The notes under the pieces were generated by a model, which did not search any database, was not told where the DNA came from, and saw only the letters and a program-made list of their open reading frames with translations. 64,000 nucleotides of DNA from Rhodeus uyekii (Eukaryota > Chordata > Actinopteri > Cypriniformes > Acheilognathidae), in NCBI GenBank assembly GCA_037043235.1, contig JAWRVZ010000491.1, positions 1 through 64,000 on the forward strand, read 5' to 3'. The position numbers and the translations under genes were made by a program. Below are positions 37,407 through 49,999 of this stretch, one piece after another (position 1 is the first letter of the stretch; each line of letters opens with the position of its first letter).

Positions 37407-38053
37407 ATATAGCTGCAAGCAGCAATCACCGGGGTTCAAACTTAGCAAGACCATCAAGGCCCATTGGACAAAGAACGTGCATGACAAGTTTGAAGTCAAT
37501 CGGACTAACAAGCGCACATGTACAGATGTTTTAGTGTTTTTTTCATAATATAGCGCCACCAAGTGGTCAATCGTTGCAGATTTTTTAGTGTTACCACAAA
37601 ATGAGCTCTTACATGAGTATTTCAAGTTTGGTGAGATTATCTCTTTGCAATCCAGAGTTATTAAGATTTTAGCGAAAGTGTGAATTTTATATCCATATAT
37701 ACATAAAAAAGATTTCTTATCCTGTGGTTCCCTATTGTGGACAAAAATATTATGACAGCCATCATCTTTCAGTTGGTGATGAGTTGTTCATTATGAGGAG
37801 ATTTATCAAACAATATTAATATTGTGTAGTTGTGTTTAGCACTACATTTCATCCAAACACTTCCATGTTTCTTAAGTTGGTCTAATTGATGCTCAAACTT
37901 CATTGGCCGATGACGGCCATGTTTTTTGAGATATGCCAATATCTTCATAGACCATCATGGACCCTTGGATAAGGACAGTGCATGACAAGTTTCAAGTCAA
38001 TCGAATAAACGAGTGTACCGTGACAGCCAATTTAGAAATTGGTCACATATTAA

Positions 38054-39324
38054 AACCCCTTCAGACCTGGTGTCCATTACAATGGACATGACATTTCACG
38101 CCCCTTTTTTTTTTTTACTTTTTGAGCATTTTTCCTAGTTTAAAGCATGCACCCCAAGAGATTGGACCTTTGTCATCCTCTAGATGGCAGTAATGTTCTG
38201 GATGTGGAAATTTTTAAAAACCCACAACATTTGAAGTGAAGCACGGGGGCGCTGTTTTTCACCTACAGAAGGAAGCTGCATTTTGTACAGTTATATTTTC
38301 AATCTTTGAAATGTTTGCCAAAATTTCACAGTTGGTATGTAAAATAGAGAGATTTAACTTACTAATAAAAGTAAAAAATCGATTGGAGACCTGCAAGTTT
38401 TTTCTCTGGATTTTTTGAAAAATGCATGTCCATTGTAATGGACACCAGGTCTCAGTGTCACCTAATCAATGCCCATTCAGATATGCATATTGAGATTTAT
38501 TATAGATCCTCTTTGCATATCTATCTGTGCATTTTATAATTTTTCTTGCTATTTGGGATCTGTAGGACCTAATAAATACAATATCCACCAAAAAAATGTT
38601 TACAGGTATTGTACAAATGTCCTAATGTGGTATCATAATGTTATTTGCTGTTATGGCCAGTGGGGGGCATATGAAAAAAAAAACAAAAAAACAGTGGTGT
38701 AATGTTGTGAAATCCCCACCAGATGGGGTGGACACTCCATCTAAAAGTGGCCAACAGCTCTAAGATTGACAGAATGGGCTATTATTGTCTCAAGAGCCAA
38801 ATATGTAATGTTCTGAGATATGAGATAAAAAATACAGTTATCACAGTAATACTACATTTGTGAAAAAATGTAATATGCAGAGTATACAATTCTGTGATCA
38901 GTGCAAGATGCACTACTGCTCTGTGCCACTTGGGAATACCTGGAAAGAAACACACAGCCTATGTGTGTGTGTAAAGTCACTGTTTGCAGTCTCCCAATGC
39001 ATTTCCTATGAGAGGTGTATTTTGTTAAAAATGTGCAAATCTGTACAAAAAAAGTTAAAGTTGAAATGTTATATTGTTCAAGTTCTTGACCTAGAAATGT
39101 AAAAAAAAATAATAATTATATCAAATTTTTTTATTGTCTATAGGACTTTATAGCAATCTGATTTACAACACTTTAGTCCTGATGTCCATTACAATGGACA
39201 TCAAAAATGTCTATGAAGAAATTTCTATTTTTTGACTCCTTAATTTATGCCCTATGCCCTCCCTAATTTAATGGTATTTTTTTTATTTATTTTTTTCCTG
39301 GGACCTATTTCAGGTCTGAAGGTT
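38054..39324 (+). mobile_element. Non-autonomous piggyBac-like element, copy 2
   Basis: Same insertion as at 27478-28949, flanked by TTAA at 38050-38053 and 39325-39328. The left end is intact. The right end reads TCTGAAGGTT, having lost two G residues of the terminal repeat. Only one copy of the 171-bp segment is present, and the poly-A tract is short. The 28-bp internal inverted repeats are at 38063-38090 and 38425-38452. The shared flanks show it was copied with its host unit rather than inserted twice. Confidence 0.85.
38824..39102 (+). pseudogene. Remnant of piggyBac transposase Cys-rich C-terminus, copy 2
   Basis: Same open stretch as in copy 1, with the FCDQCKMHYCSVP pattern; the residues from the first GTG onward are unchanged. 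Conservation reflects recent duplication of the whole unit. Confidence 0.45.
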
Positions 39325-40928
39325 TTAAAAGAAAAACAAATTCAGAAATTGGAATAAAAAGATTTCTTATCCTGTGGCTCCCTCTTGTGGACAAGTAATA
39401 TTACAGCCATAATTTTTTTAGTTTTAATTGGTTTTTATTCAGTATGGAAAGATCTATCAAATACTAAAATAGTGTGGATGTGTGAAACAAGATGTGAGCA
39501 AAGATTCTTCTAACTGAAATTGGAATAAAAAGATTTCCTAGCCTGACGGTGCCTCTTGTGGACAAAATTAGTATTACAGCTTTACTGAGATTTTTAAATA
39601 TAGATAGTTTATAATTTATTGTGAGCCCTATGAGCATCAGAAATACATGAAACCAGACACACTTCTTCAAAATGACTTGTTCTTAACATGTTCACAGTTC
39701 TGTGACGTTTTTTGTTTGTGCACAAGATATATAGACATTTTAATCACAATAGGCCAAATCAGAAATATATGAAAAATTGTATCTGCTGAACGGTTTAACT
39801 GATCGAAATTCTTTGAATAACTTTTTGCCTTGAGTGCCCTTAGATGATGCGTGTGAATTTTCAAGCCAATCGTATCGACGGCCTATGACTAGTTCGAAAA
39901 ATTTTAATTTTCTAAAATCTCCAATATTTCGCTAACAATTCGATTTACAGCAGTGGTTCTTGAGGCAAAGTTGCTCCGTATGAGACGATCTAACAGATGA
40001 TATCAATATTGTGAGGATGTGTGAAACACCACGTGATTAGAGATGCAAAAAAACTCGTTAGCGCCAACTAGTGGCTGATTTCTTTAAAAATTCTGACAGA
40101 CCTCTAGGGCCATGAGTCAAACACGCTCATCGAGTTTCATTCCGATCAAGGTTCGTTAAGTTGGTCTAATTGATGCTCAAACTTCATTGGCCGATGACAG
40201 CCATGTTTTTTGAGATACGCCAATATCCTCATAGATCATCATGGGTCATTGGACAAAGACCATGCATGACAAGTTTCAAGTCAATCGGACTAATGAGTGC
40301 ACATGTACAAATGTTTTAGTGTTTTTTTCATAATATAGCGCCACCAAGTGGTCAATCGTTGCAGATTTTTTAGCGTGACCACAAAACTCGCTCATATACA
40401 AGTATTTCAAGTTTGGTGAGATTATCTCTTTGCGTTCCAGAATTATTACGATTTTAGCGAAAGAGGCTCCGCCCTATTCAGACGTTTGGACGTCCTGTTG
40501 CGAGCGTGAATCACTGATCAAAATTCTTTGAATAACTTTTGGTCAAGAGAGTCTCTAGATGATGCGTGTGAAGTTTCACGTGATTTGGACAAACGGTCTA
40601 TGAGGAGTTCGAAAAATTTTTTTTTCAGAAAATTCAAAATGGCGGAAAAATTTTCTAGACGGAAATGAAATCGGAGATATACGTTTTGTTCGCCTTGAGC
40701 CAAGGATTCCAGAGATATAAGACACTTGAGTGTAGGACAAACGGTCTAGGAGTTATTAGCGATTTAGCTATTTTGACCGCTGTAGCGCCACCTATTGGCC
40801 GATTTGTGTCATATTTTGATACGTTCCCCCCAAATTGAGACCTACCATCTGGCTAGGTTTCAAGTCTCTAGACCTTACGGTTTGGTCTGCACAATCGGAA
40901 GTTCGACAGAATAATAATAATAATAATA

Positions 40929-40980
40929 AAAATCTTAACAAATACAATAGGTTTTCAACGCTTCGCGTTTGAACCCCTAA
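40929..40980 (+). repeat. Single B-type hairpin cassette
   Basis: AATCTTAACAAATACAATAG with the AACGC-TTC-GCGTT hairpin and TGAACCCCTAA. Confidence 0.9.
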
Positions 40981-43126
40981 ATATAGCTGCAAGCAGCAAT
41001 GACCGGGGTTCAAACGTCGCAAGACCATCTGAGCTGTCAAGACGGTTTGTGGTCAATCTGACTAGTTCTCCTAATGTGCACAGTTCTGTGAAGTTTCTAC
41101 TTTGTGTAAACAATGTATAGACATCTTTCAAAGATGTTCAGAATGAGAAGATCAAATGATATTGACATTGTGAACTGAACATATGAACTGTTATGTCGGT
41201 CTATGTCAATCTGACTTGTTCTCCACATAAACAGAGCTTTATGAAGTTTCTAGTTTGTGTAAATGATATATAGACGTTACAAAAAATTTCAGTATGGGAA
41301 GATCTATCAAATGATAACAATGTGGATATGTTTAACACTACACGTCATATCATTTGAACTGTTATGACCTTTTTTTGTCAATCTGACTAGTTTTCCTAAT
41401 GAGCACAGTTCTGTGAAGTTTCTACTCTGTGCAAACAATGAATAGACATCTTTCAAAGATGTTCAGACTGAGAAGATTAAATGATATTAATATTGTGAAC
41501 TGAACATCTGAACTGTTCTGTCGGTTTATGTCAGTCTATGTCAATCTGACTTGTTCTCCACATAAAAAGATTTTCTAGCCTGATGGTGCCTCTTGTGGAC
41601 AAAAGTAGTATTACAGCTTTTCTAAGATTTTAAAATGTAGATCATTTGTAATTTATTGTGAGACCTATGAGCATCAGAAATATATGAGACCTGACACATT
41701 TCTTCAAAATGACTTGTTCTTAACATGTTCACAGATCTGTGACGTTTCTCTTGTGGACAAAACTAGTATTACAGCTTTTCTAAGATTTTAAAATGTAGAT
41801 GGTTTATAATTTATTGTGAGCCGTACGAGCATCAGAAATACATGAAACCTCACAAGTTTCTTCATAATGTCTGGTTCTTAACATTTACACAGTTTTGTGA
41901 AGTTTCTTGTTTTTGGACAAGATATATAGACATTTTAATCACAATAGGCCAAATCAGAAATATATGAAAAATTGTATCTGCTGAACGGTTTAACTAATCG
42001 AAAATCCTTTGACAACTTTTTGCCTTGAGTGTCCCTAGATGATGCATGTGAATTTTCAAGACAGTGAGATTGACGGCCTATGACGAGTTCGAAAAATTTG
42101 AAATTTCAAAAATCTCCAATATTTCGCAAACAATTTGATTGACAGCAGTGGTTCTTGAGGCAAAGTTGTTCAGTATGAGGAGATCTATCAGATGAAGTCA
42201 ATATTTTGTGGATGCGTGAAACACCACGTGAGTAGAGACGCAAAAAACTCATTAGCGCCAACTAGTGTCCGATTTTCTTCAAAATTCTGACAGACCACTA
42301 GGGCCATGAGTCAAACACGCCCATCGAGTTTCGTTCCGATCGACCTTCGTTAAGCTGGTCTAATTGATGCTCAAAGTTCATTGGCCGATGACGGTCATGT
42401 TTTTTGAGATACACCAATGTCCTCATAGACCATCATGGACCCTTGGACAAAGACCGTGCATGACAAGTCTCAGGTCAATCGGACTACCATGTGACCCTGT
42501 ACAGGTGATTGAGTGTTTTTTTCGCAATATAGCGCCACCAAGTGGTCAATCATCGCAGTTTTTTTGGTGTGACCACAAATTGAGCTTATACATGACTATG
42601 TGAAGTTTGGTGAGATTATCTCTTTGCGTTCCAGAGCTATTACGATTTTAGCAAAAGTGTCTCCGCCTTATGCGAACGTTTTATTGTCGTGTTGCAAGCG
42701 TGAATCACCGATTAAAATTCCTTTGACAACTTTTGGTCATGAGAGTCTCTAGATGATGTGTGTGAAATTTTGTGTGATTTGGACGAACGGTCTTTGAGGA
42801 GTTCGAAAAAAATTTTTTTCAGAAAATTCAAAATGGCGGAAAATTTTTATAGGCGGAAATGAAATCGGAGATATACATTTTTTAAGTCTTGAGCCAAGGA
42901 TTCCAGGGATATAAGACACTTGAGTGTACGACAAACGGTTTACGAGTTATGAGCGTGTACGCGTTTGTAGTCGCTGTAGCGCCACCTATTGCCCGATTTG
43001 CGCCATATTTTGATACGTTCTCCCCAAATTGAGACCTACCATCTGACCAACTTTCAAGTCTCTAGACCTTACGGTTTGGTCTGCACGATAAGAAGTACGG
43101 CAGAATAATAATAATAATAATAATAA
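40981..43126 (+). repeat. B repeat unit 14
   Basis: The first ~1.35 kb is nearly identical to B unit 4 (offset 24951). After about 42334 it becomes a canonical B sequence with GTTCCGATCGACC and AAGCTGGTC. No cassette. Confidence 0.92.
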
Positions 43127-45158
43127 ATATAGCTGCAAGCAGCAATGACCGGGGTTCAAACGTCGCAAGACCATCTGAGCTGTCATGACGGTTTGTGGTC
43201 AATCTGACTAGTTCTCCCGACGGTTGCACAGTTCTGTGAAGTTTCTACTTTGTGTAAACAATGTATAGACATCTTTCAAAGATGTTCAGAATGAGAAGAT
43301 CAAATGATATTGACATTGTGAACTGAACATATGAACTGTTATGTCGGTTTATGTCAGTCTATGTCAATCTGACTTGTTCTCCACATAAAAAGATTTTCTA
43401 GCCTGATGGTGCCTCTTGTGGACTAAAGTAGTATTACAGCTTTTCTAAGATTTTAAAATGTAGATCATTTGTAATTTATTGTGAGCCCTATGAGCATCAG
43501 AAATACATGAGACCTGACACATTTCTTCAAAATGACTTGTTCTTAACATGTTCACAGATCTGTGACGTTTCTCTTGTTGACAAAACTAGTATTACAGCTT
43601 TTCTAAGATTTTAAAATGTAGATGGTTTATAATTTATTGTGAGCCGTACGAGCATCAGAAATACATGAAACCTCACAAGTTTCTTCATAATGTCTGTTTC
43701 TTAACATTTACACAGTTTTGTGAAGTTTCTTGTTTTTGGACAAGATATATAGACATTTTAATCACAATAGGACAAATAAGAAATATATGAAAAATTGTAT
43801 CTGCTGAACGGTTTAACTAATCAAAAATCCTTTGACAACTTTTTGCCTTGAGTGTCCCTAGATGATGCGTGTGAATTTTCAAGCCAGTGAGATTGACGGC
43901 CTATGACGAGTTCGAAAAATTTGAAATTTCAAAAATCTCCAATATTTCGCAAACAATTTGATTGACAGCAGTGGTTCTTGAGGCAAAGTTGTTCAGTATG
44001 AGGAGATCTATCAGATGATATCAATATTTTGTGGATGCGTGAAACACCACGTGAGTAGAGACGCAAAAAACTCGTTAGCGCCAACTAGTGTCCGATTTTC
44101 TTCAAAATTATGACAGACCACTAGGGCCATGAGTCAAACACGCCCATTGAGTTTCGTTCCGATCGACCTTCGTTAAGCTAGTCTAATTGATGCTCAAAGT
44201 TCATTGGCCGATGACGGTCATGTTTTTTGAGATACACCAATATCCTCATAGACCATCATGGACCCTTGGACAAAGACCGTGCATGACAAGTTTCAGAACA
44301 ATCAGACAAACATGTGACCCTGTACAGGTGATTTAGTGTTTTTTTCACAATATAGCGCCACCAAGTGGTCAACTGGCCCAGTTTTTTTGGTGTGACCACA
44401 AAATGACCTTATACATGACTATGTGAAGTTTGTTGAGATTATCTCTTTGCGTTCCAGAGTTATTACGATTTTAGCAAAAGTGTCTCCGCACTTTGCAAAC
44501 GTTTTAGCGTGTTGTTGCAAGCCTGAATCACCGATCGAAATTATTTGAATAACTTTTGGTCATGAGAGTCTCTAGATGATATGTGTGAAGTTTTCACGTT
44601 ATTTGGACAAACGGCCTATGAGGAGTTCGAAAAACAATTTTTTTCAGAAAGTTCAAAATGGCGGAAAATTTTTATGGGCGGAAATGAAATCGGAGATATA
44701 CATTTTTTAAGTCTTGAGACAAGGATTCCAGGGATATAAGACACTTGAGTGTACGACAAAATGTCTATGAGTTATTAGCAATTTAGGTATTTTGATTGCT
44801 GTAGCGCCACCTATTGGCCAATCGGGGTCATAATTTGATACTTTCTCCCCAAATTGAGACCTACCTTCTGGCCAACTTTCAAGTCTCTAGACATTACGGT
44901 TTGGTCTGCACGATAAGAAGTACGGCAGAATAATAATAATAATAATAAAAATCTTAACAATTACAATAGGTTTTCAACGCTTCGCGTTTGAACCCCTAAT
45001 AAAAATCCTAACAATTACAATAGGTTTTCAACGCTTCGCGTTTGAACCCCTAATAAAAATCCTAACAATTACAATAGGTTTTCAACGCTTCGCGTTTGAA
45101 CCCCTAAAAATCCTAACAATTACAATAGGTTTTCAACGCTTCGCGTTTGAACCCCTAA
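43127..45158 (+). repeat. B repeat unit 15, last of the B block
   Basis: The head is canonical, but at 43215 TCCTAATGTGCAC is replaced by TCCCGACGGTTGCAC. About 370 bp, including the second head sub-repeat, is missing. The last third is diverged from other units (AACTGGCCCAGTTT; GCACTTTGCAAACG). It ends with four cassettes at the B-to-A boundary. Confidence 0.9.
44947..45158 (+). repeat. Four tandem B-type cassettes at the B-to-A boundary
   Basis: Four copies of the AATCxTAACAATTACAATAG - AACGC-TTC-GCGTT - TGAACCCCTAA cassette, joined by very short TAA/AAA spacers. The last abuts an A1 head. This is the only four-copy B cassette cluster in the window. Confidence 0.92.
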
Positions 45159-46999
45159 ATATAGCTACTAGCAGCCATCACGGGGCCAAGCGCAAGGAGG
45201 GCATTAAATGTCATGCCGACATGGCTGGCATCATCAGACCAACGGCAATAAGAATCTAAAGACATTTCAATATGACTTAAGTCTAAATGGCTGAAAAATC
45301 AACAATACGGTCTTTAGTAATTCGATTTAATGGTTTATCACATTCAACCAACAGGCAGCGCTGTAACCAAATTGATGTGTCAAATCATGTGGTATATCCA
45401 GAGTGAGGTGACAATGACGCATGCAAAGTTTGGTGTCAATAGGGTAAAGCATTGCTGACATACTGCTTTAAAGTCATGTGTTTAAGCATAGCATTTCATG
45501 ACATAATTCTAAATATCCGACGCTGACAATGGCCGATATGGGAAAATTTGGTATCGCAGGACTCGGCATGATGCACTGAATCTAAAGACAGCAGTTTCAT
45601 GATTTTTGGACAAAGCGTTCAGGAGTTATAATCAAAAATGTCAGTTTTTTAATATCTCCTGACCACTAGGGGGCAGAGCGCCAAGACTCTTTAGGTAGCC
45701 TCAGACCATGATTGACATAACACACACCTATTTTGGTCAGAATACGCTAATGAGTTACGGAGATATAGCCTCGCTTTCAATTCTATGGCCATTGTGTCGA
45801 ATTCCTTCGCGAGTTATTCGTAAACGGTTTGACGAATCAACTTTCTTTATATAACTTTTTGTCATGATGGTCTGGAGATGATGTGGTTTAATTTTGGTGA
45901 AAATTGGACAAACGGTCTGGGAGGAGTTCGAAAAAGTAGGTTTTTAAAGAAAAAAAACATGGTGGACACGAAGTTTGGCCGACTATGACAAATTTGGTAT
46001 CTGTGTTCTCGGTTTGACCCAAGGAACGTATAAAGATAATTTGTTTTACCATAGGTTAACGTACTCAAAAGTTATTAGCATATTTGTAAATTTGGTTATA
46101 ACTTTTGACCACAAGGTGGTGCTGCCTCGAAACGTTTTGAGTCCTATCAAGGTTAGGTGCCGAAGACACATATTGAGTTTCGTAACGATACGCCAATGTC
46201 TTTGTTAAATATAGCAATTTATGACAATATTCAAAATGGCCGACGCTCAAAATGGCCGATATGGGAAAATTTGGTATCGCACGACTCGGCATGATGCACT
46301 GAATCTAACGAGACCAGTTTTATGATTTTTGGACAAAGCGTTCAGGAGTTGTAAGGAAAAATGTCACTTTTTCATATCTCCTGACCACTAGGGGGCACAG
46401 CGCCAAAACTCTGCAGGTAGCCTCAGACCATGATTGACATAACACACACTTAGTTTGGTCAGAAAACGCTAATGCGTTGTGGAGATAGAGCCTCAAGTTC
46501 ATTTTTGCGATCATTACGTCGGATTCTTTCGTGAGTTATTCATAAACGGTTTGACATTTCAACTTTCTTTGGATAACTTTTTGTCACCATGGTCTGGAGA
46601 TGATGTGGTTCAATTTTCGTGAAAATCGGACTAACGGCCTAGGAGGAGTTCGAAAAAGTAGGTTTTTCATAAAATTCAAAATGGCGGGAAAATTTTCATG
46701 ACGGAAAATGACGTCATAGGGTGCAATCGAATCGTCTTGAGCCAAGGAATTAGTGGACGAAAGAATTTTGTTTCTAGGACATACGGTTCAAAAGTTATTT
46801 ACGTAAACGTAAGTGCAACTTTGGACAGTTGGTGGCGCTAGAGACATTGAGTTAGAGACTTCAAATTTGCTATGGTCAATGATTGGCTTGTCCTCTATCA
46901 GTGTGCCAAATTTCATCATTTTCCCGCAAACGGTTCTATGGCCTTACATAGACTTCCATGGCGGAAGAAGAAGAAGAAGAAGAAGAAGATGAATAATAA
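45159..46999 (+). repeat. A1 repeat unit (A-6), first after the B block
   Basis: The head is ATATAGCTACTAGCAGCC, a substitution in the first stem arm, with CACGGGGCCAAGCGC. The two-module body is complete. An intact CRE is at 46709. The tail hairpin is altered (CTATGGCCTTACATAG). A long GAA tract precedes AATAATAAAT; there is no cassette. Confidence 0.92.
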
Positions 47000-48107
47000 A
47001 TATAGCTGCTAGCAGCCATCACGGGGCCAAGCGCAAAGAGGGCATTAAATGTCATGCCGACATGGCTGGCATCATCAGACCAACGGCAGTAAGAATCTAA
47101 AGTCATTTCAATATGACTTAAGTCTAAATGGCTGAAAAATCAACAATACGGTCTTTAGCAATTCGATTTAATGGTTTATCACATTCAACCAACAGGCAGC
47201 GCTGTAACCAAATTGTAGTGTCAATTCATGTGGTACATTGAGAGTGTGGTGACATTGACACATGCAAAGTTTGCTTTCAATTGGGCAAACCATTGCTGAC
47301 AGAGCACTAAAGTCATGTGTTTGTTAAACATAGCATCTTAGAAGAAAAATCGAAATGGCAGACGCTGAAAATGGCCGATATGGGAATATTTGGTATCACA
47401 GGACTCGGCATGACCCACTGGATCTAAAGAGACCAGTTTCATGATTTTTGGCCAAAGGGTTCAGAAGTTATAAGCAAAAAAATCAGTTTTTCATAACTCC
47501 TGACCACTGGGGGACACAGCGCCAAAACTCTGCAGGTACCCTCAGACCATGATTGACATAACACACACCTAGTTTGGTCAGAAAAGGCTAATGCATTGCG
47601 GAGATAAAGCCTCAATTTCATTTTAGCGACTTTTACCTCGGATTCTTTCGCGAGTTATTCGTAAATGGTTTGACGAATCAACTTCCTTTATATATCGTTT
47701 TGTCCACATTGTCTGGAGATGATGTGGTTCAATTTTCGTGAAAATCAGACGAACAGCCTAGGAGGAGTTCGACAAAGTAGGTTTTTCAAAAAAATCAAAA
47801 TGGCGGGAAAATTTTCATGACGGAAAATGACGTCATAGGGTGCAATCGAATCGTCTTGAGCCAAGGAATCAGTGGACAAAAGAATTTTGTTTCTAGGACA
47901 TACGGTTCAAAAGTTATTTATGTAAACGTGAGTGCAACTTTGGACAGTTGGTGGCGGTATAGAGATTGAGTTAGAGACTTCAATTTTGCTATGGTCAATG
48001 ATTGGACTGTCCTTTATGAGTGTGCCAACTTTTTTTCATTTTCCCGCTTACGGTTCTATGGGCTGTCATAGACTTCAATGGCAGAAGAAAAAGAATAATA
48101 ATAATAA
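47000..48107 (+). repeat. Short A1 unit lacking one module (A-7)
   Basis: Head GCTGCTAGCAGC. The unit is ~1.1 kb, about 0.75 kb shorter than its neighbours. It is first-module-like up to CTGGATCTAAAG near 47427 and second-module-like from AGACCAGTTTCATG on. This is the expected product of recombination between the two ~723-bp internal repeats. CRE at 47828; no cassette. Confidence 0.9.
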
Positions 48108-49658
48108 ATATAGCTGCTAGCAGCCATCACGGGGCCAAGCGCAAGGAGGGCATTAAATGTCATGCCGACATGGCTGGCATCATCAGACCAACGGCAGTAA
48201 GAATCTAAAGACACTTCAATATGACTTAAGTCTAAATGGCTGAAAAATCAACAACACGGTCTTTAGTAATTCGATTTAATGGTTTATCACGTTCAACCAA
48301 CAGGCAGCGCTGTAATCAAATTGTAGTGTCAATTCATGTGGTACATTGAGAGTGTGGTGACATTGACACATGCAAAGTTTGCTTTCAATTGGGTAAACCA
48401 TTGCTGACAGAGCACTAAAGTCATGTGTTTGTTAAACATAGCATCTTATAAGAAAAATCGAAATGGCAGACGCTCAAAATGGCCGATATGGGAAAATTTG
48501 GTATCACAGGGCTCGGCATGACCCACTGGATCTAAAGACAGCAGTTTCATGATTTTTAGACAAAGCGTTCAGGAGTTATAATCAAAAATGTCAGTTTTTT
48601 AATATCTCCTGACCACTAGGGGGCAGAGCGCCAAAACTCTGCAGGTAGCCTCAGACCATGATTGACATAACACACACCTAGTTTGGTCAGAAAACACTAA
48701 TGCGTTGCGGAGATAAAGCCTCAATTTCATTTTTGCGACCATTACGTCGGATTCTTTCGCGAGTTATTCGTAAACGTTTTGACATATCAACTTTCTTTGG
48801 ATAACTTTTTGTCATGATGGTCTGGAGATGATGTGGTTTAATTTTGGTGAAAATTGGACAAACGGTCTGGGAGGAGTTCGAAAAAGTAGGTTTTTAAAGA
48901 AAAACAACATGGTGGACAAGAAGTTTGGCCGACTATGACAAATTTGGTATCTGTGTTCTTGGTTTGACCCAAGGAACGTATAAAGATAATTTGTTTTACC
49001 ATAGGTTAACGCACTCAAAAGTTATTAGCATATTTGTAAATTTGTTTATAACTTTTGACCACAAGGTGGTGCTGCCTCGAAACTTTTTGTGTTGTATCAG
49101 GCCCTGGTGCCGAAGACACATCTCGAGTTTCGTAACGATACGCCAATGTGTTTGTTAAATATAGCAATTTATGACAATATTCAAAATGGCCGACGCTCAA
49201 AATGGCCGATATGGAAAAATTTGGTATCGCACGACTCGGCATGATGCACTGAATCTAAAGAGACCAGTTTTATTATTTTTGGCCAAAGCGTTCAGAAGTT
49301 ATAAGCAAATATTTAACTTTTTCATATCTCCTGACCACTAGGGGGCACAGCGCCAAAACTCTGCAGGTAGCCTCAGACCATGATTGACATAACACCCACC
49401 TAGTTTGGTCAGAAAACGCTAATGCGTTGCGGAGATAAAGCCTCAGTTTCATTTTTGCGACCATTACGTCGGATTCTTTCGCGAGTTATTCGAAAACGGT
49501 TTGACATATCAACTTTCTTTGGATAACTTTTTGTCAACATCGTCTGGAGATGATGTGGTTCAATTTTCGTGAAAATCGGACAAACGGCCTAGGAGGAGTT
49601 CGAAAAAGTAGGTTTTTCATAAAATTCAAAATGGCGGGAAAATTTTCATGACGGAAAA

Positions 49659-49666
49659 TGACGTCA
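49659..49666 (+). promoter_or_regulatory. Perfect CRE palindrome (example of 12)
   Basis: TGACGTCA, the CREB/ATF consensus, lies within GGAAAATGACGTCATAGGG. Intact copies are also at 1404, 9031, 46709, 47828, 51551, 52778, 54599, 56426, 57988, 61486 and 63035. A-2, A-3, A-4 and A-15 have single-base changes here. Family B lacks it. Confidence 0.4.
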
Positions 49667-49940
49667 TAGGGTGCAATCGAATCGTCTTGAGCCAAGGAAT
49701 CAGTGGACATAAGAATTTTGTTTCTAGGTCATACGGTTCAAAAGTTATTAGCATAAACGTTAGTTCAACTTTGGACAGTTGGTGGCGCTAGAGATATTGA
49801 GTTAGAGACTTCAAATTTGTTATGGTCAATGATTGGACTGTCTTTAATGAGTGTGCCAACTTTCATCATTTTCCCGCATACGGTTCTATGGGCTGCCATA
49901 GACTTTCATGGCGGAAGAAGAAGATGAAGAATAATAATAA

Positions 49941-49993
49941 GAACCGGAACAGAAACAATAGGTGCCTTCGCACCTTCGGTGCTTGGCCCCTAA
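49941..49993 (+). repeat. Single A-type hairpin cassette, variant
   Basis: GAACCGGAACAGAAACAATA, then GGTGCCTTCGCACC in place of GGTGCCTCCGCACC, the GCACC-TTC-GGTGC hairpin and TTGGCCCCTAA. The change lies outside the paired arms. Confidence 0.9.
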
Positions 49994-49999
49994 TAATAA

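Larger units (their letters stand above)
37407..40980 (+). repeat. B repeat unit 13 with nested insertion
   Basis: Paralogue of B unit 9: the same divergent head, the same insertion at the same TTAA, and the same downstream text. It lacks ~20 bp near 37862 (ATCAAGTTTCGTTGC text). It ends with one cassette where unit 9 has two. Confidence 0.9.
48108..49999 (+). repeat. A1 repeat unit (A-8), reference copy
   Basis: A complete, clean A1 unit. The module phrase CGCTCAAAATGGCCGATATG occurs at 48471 and 49194, a 723-bp internal period. CTCF-like 15-mers lie at 48613, 49059 (GGTGGTGCT form), 49335 and 49775 (ACAGTTGGTGGCGCT). CRE at 49659. One cassette at 49941-49993. Confidence 0.93.
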
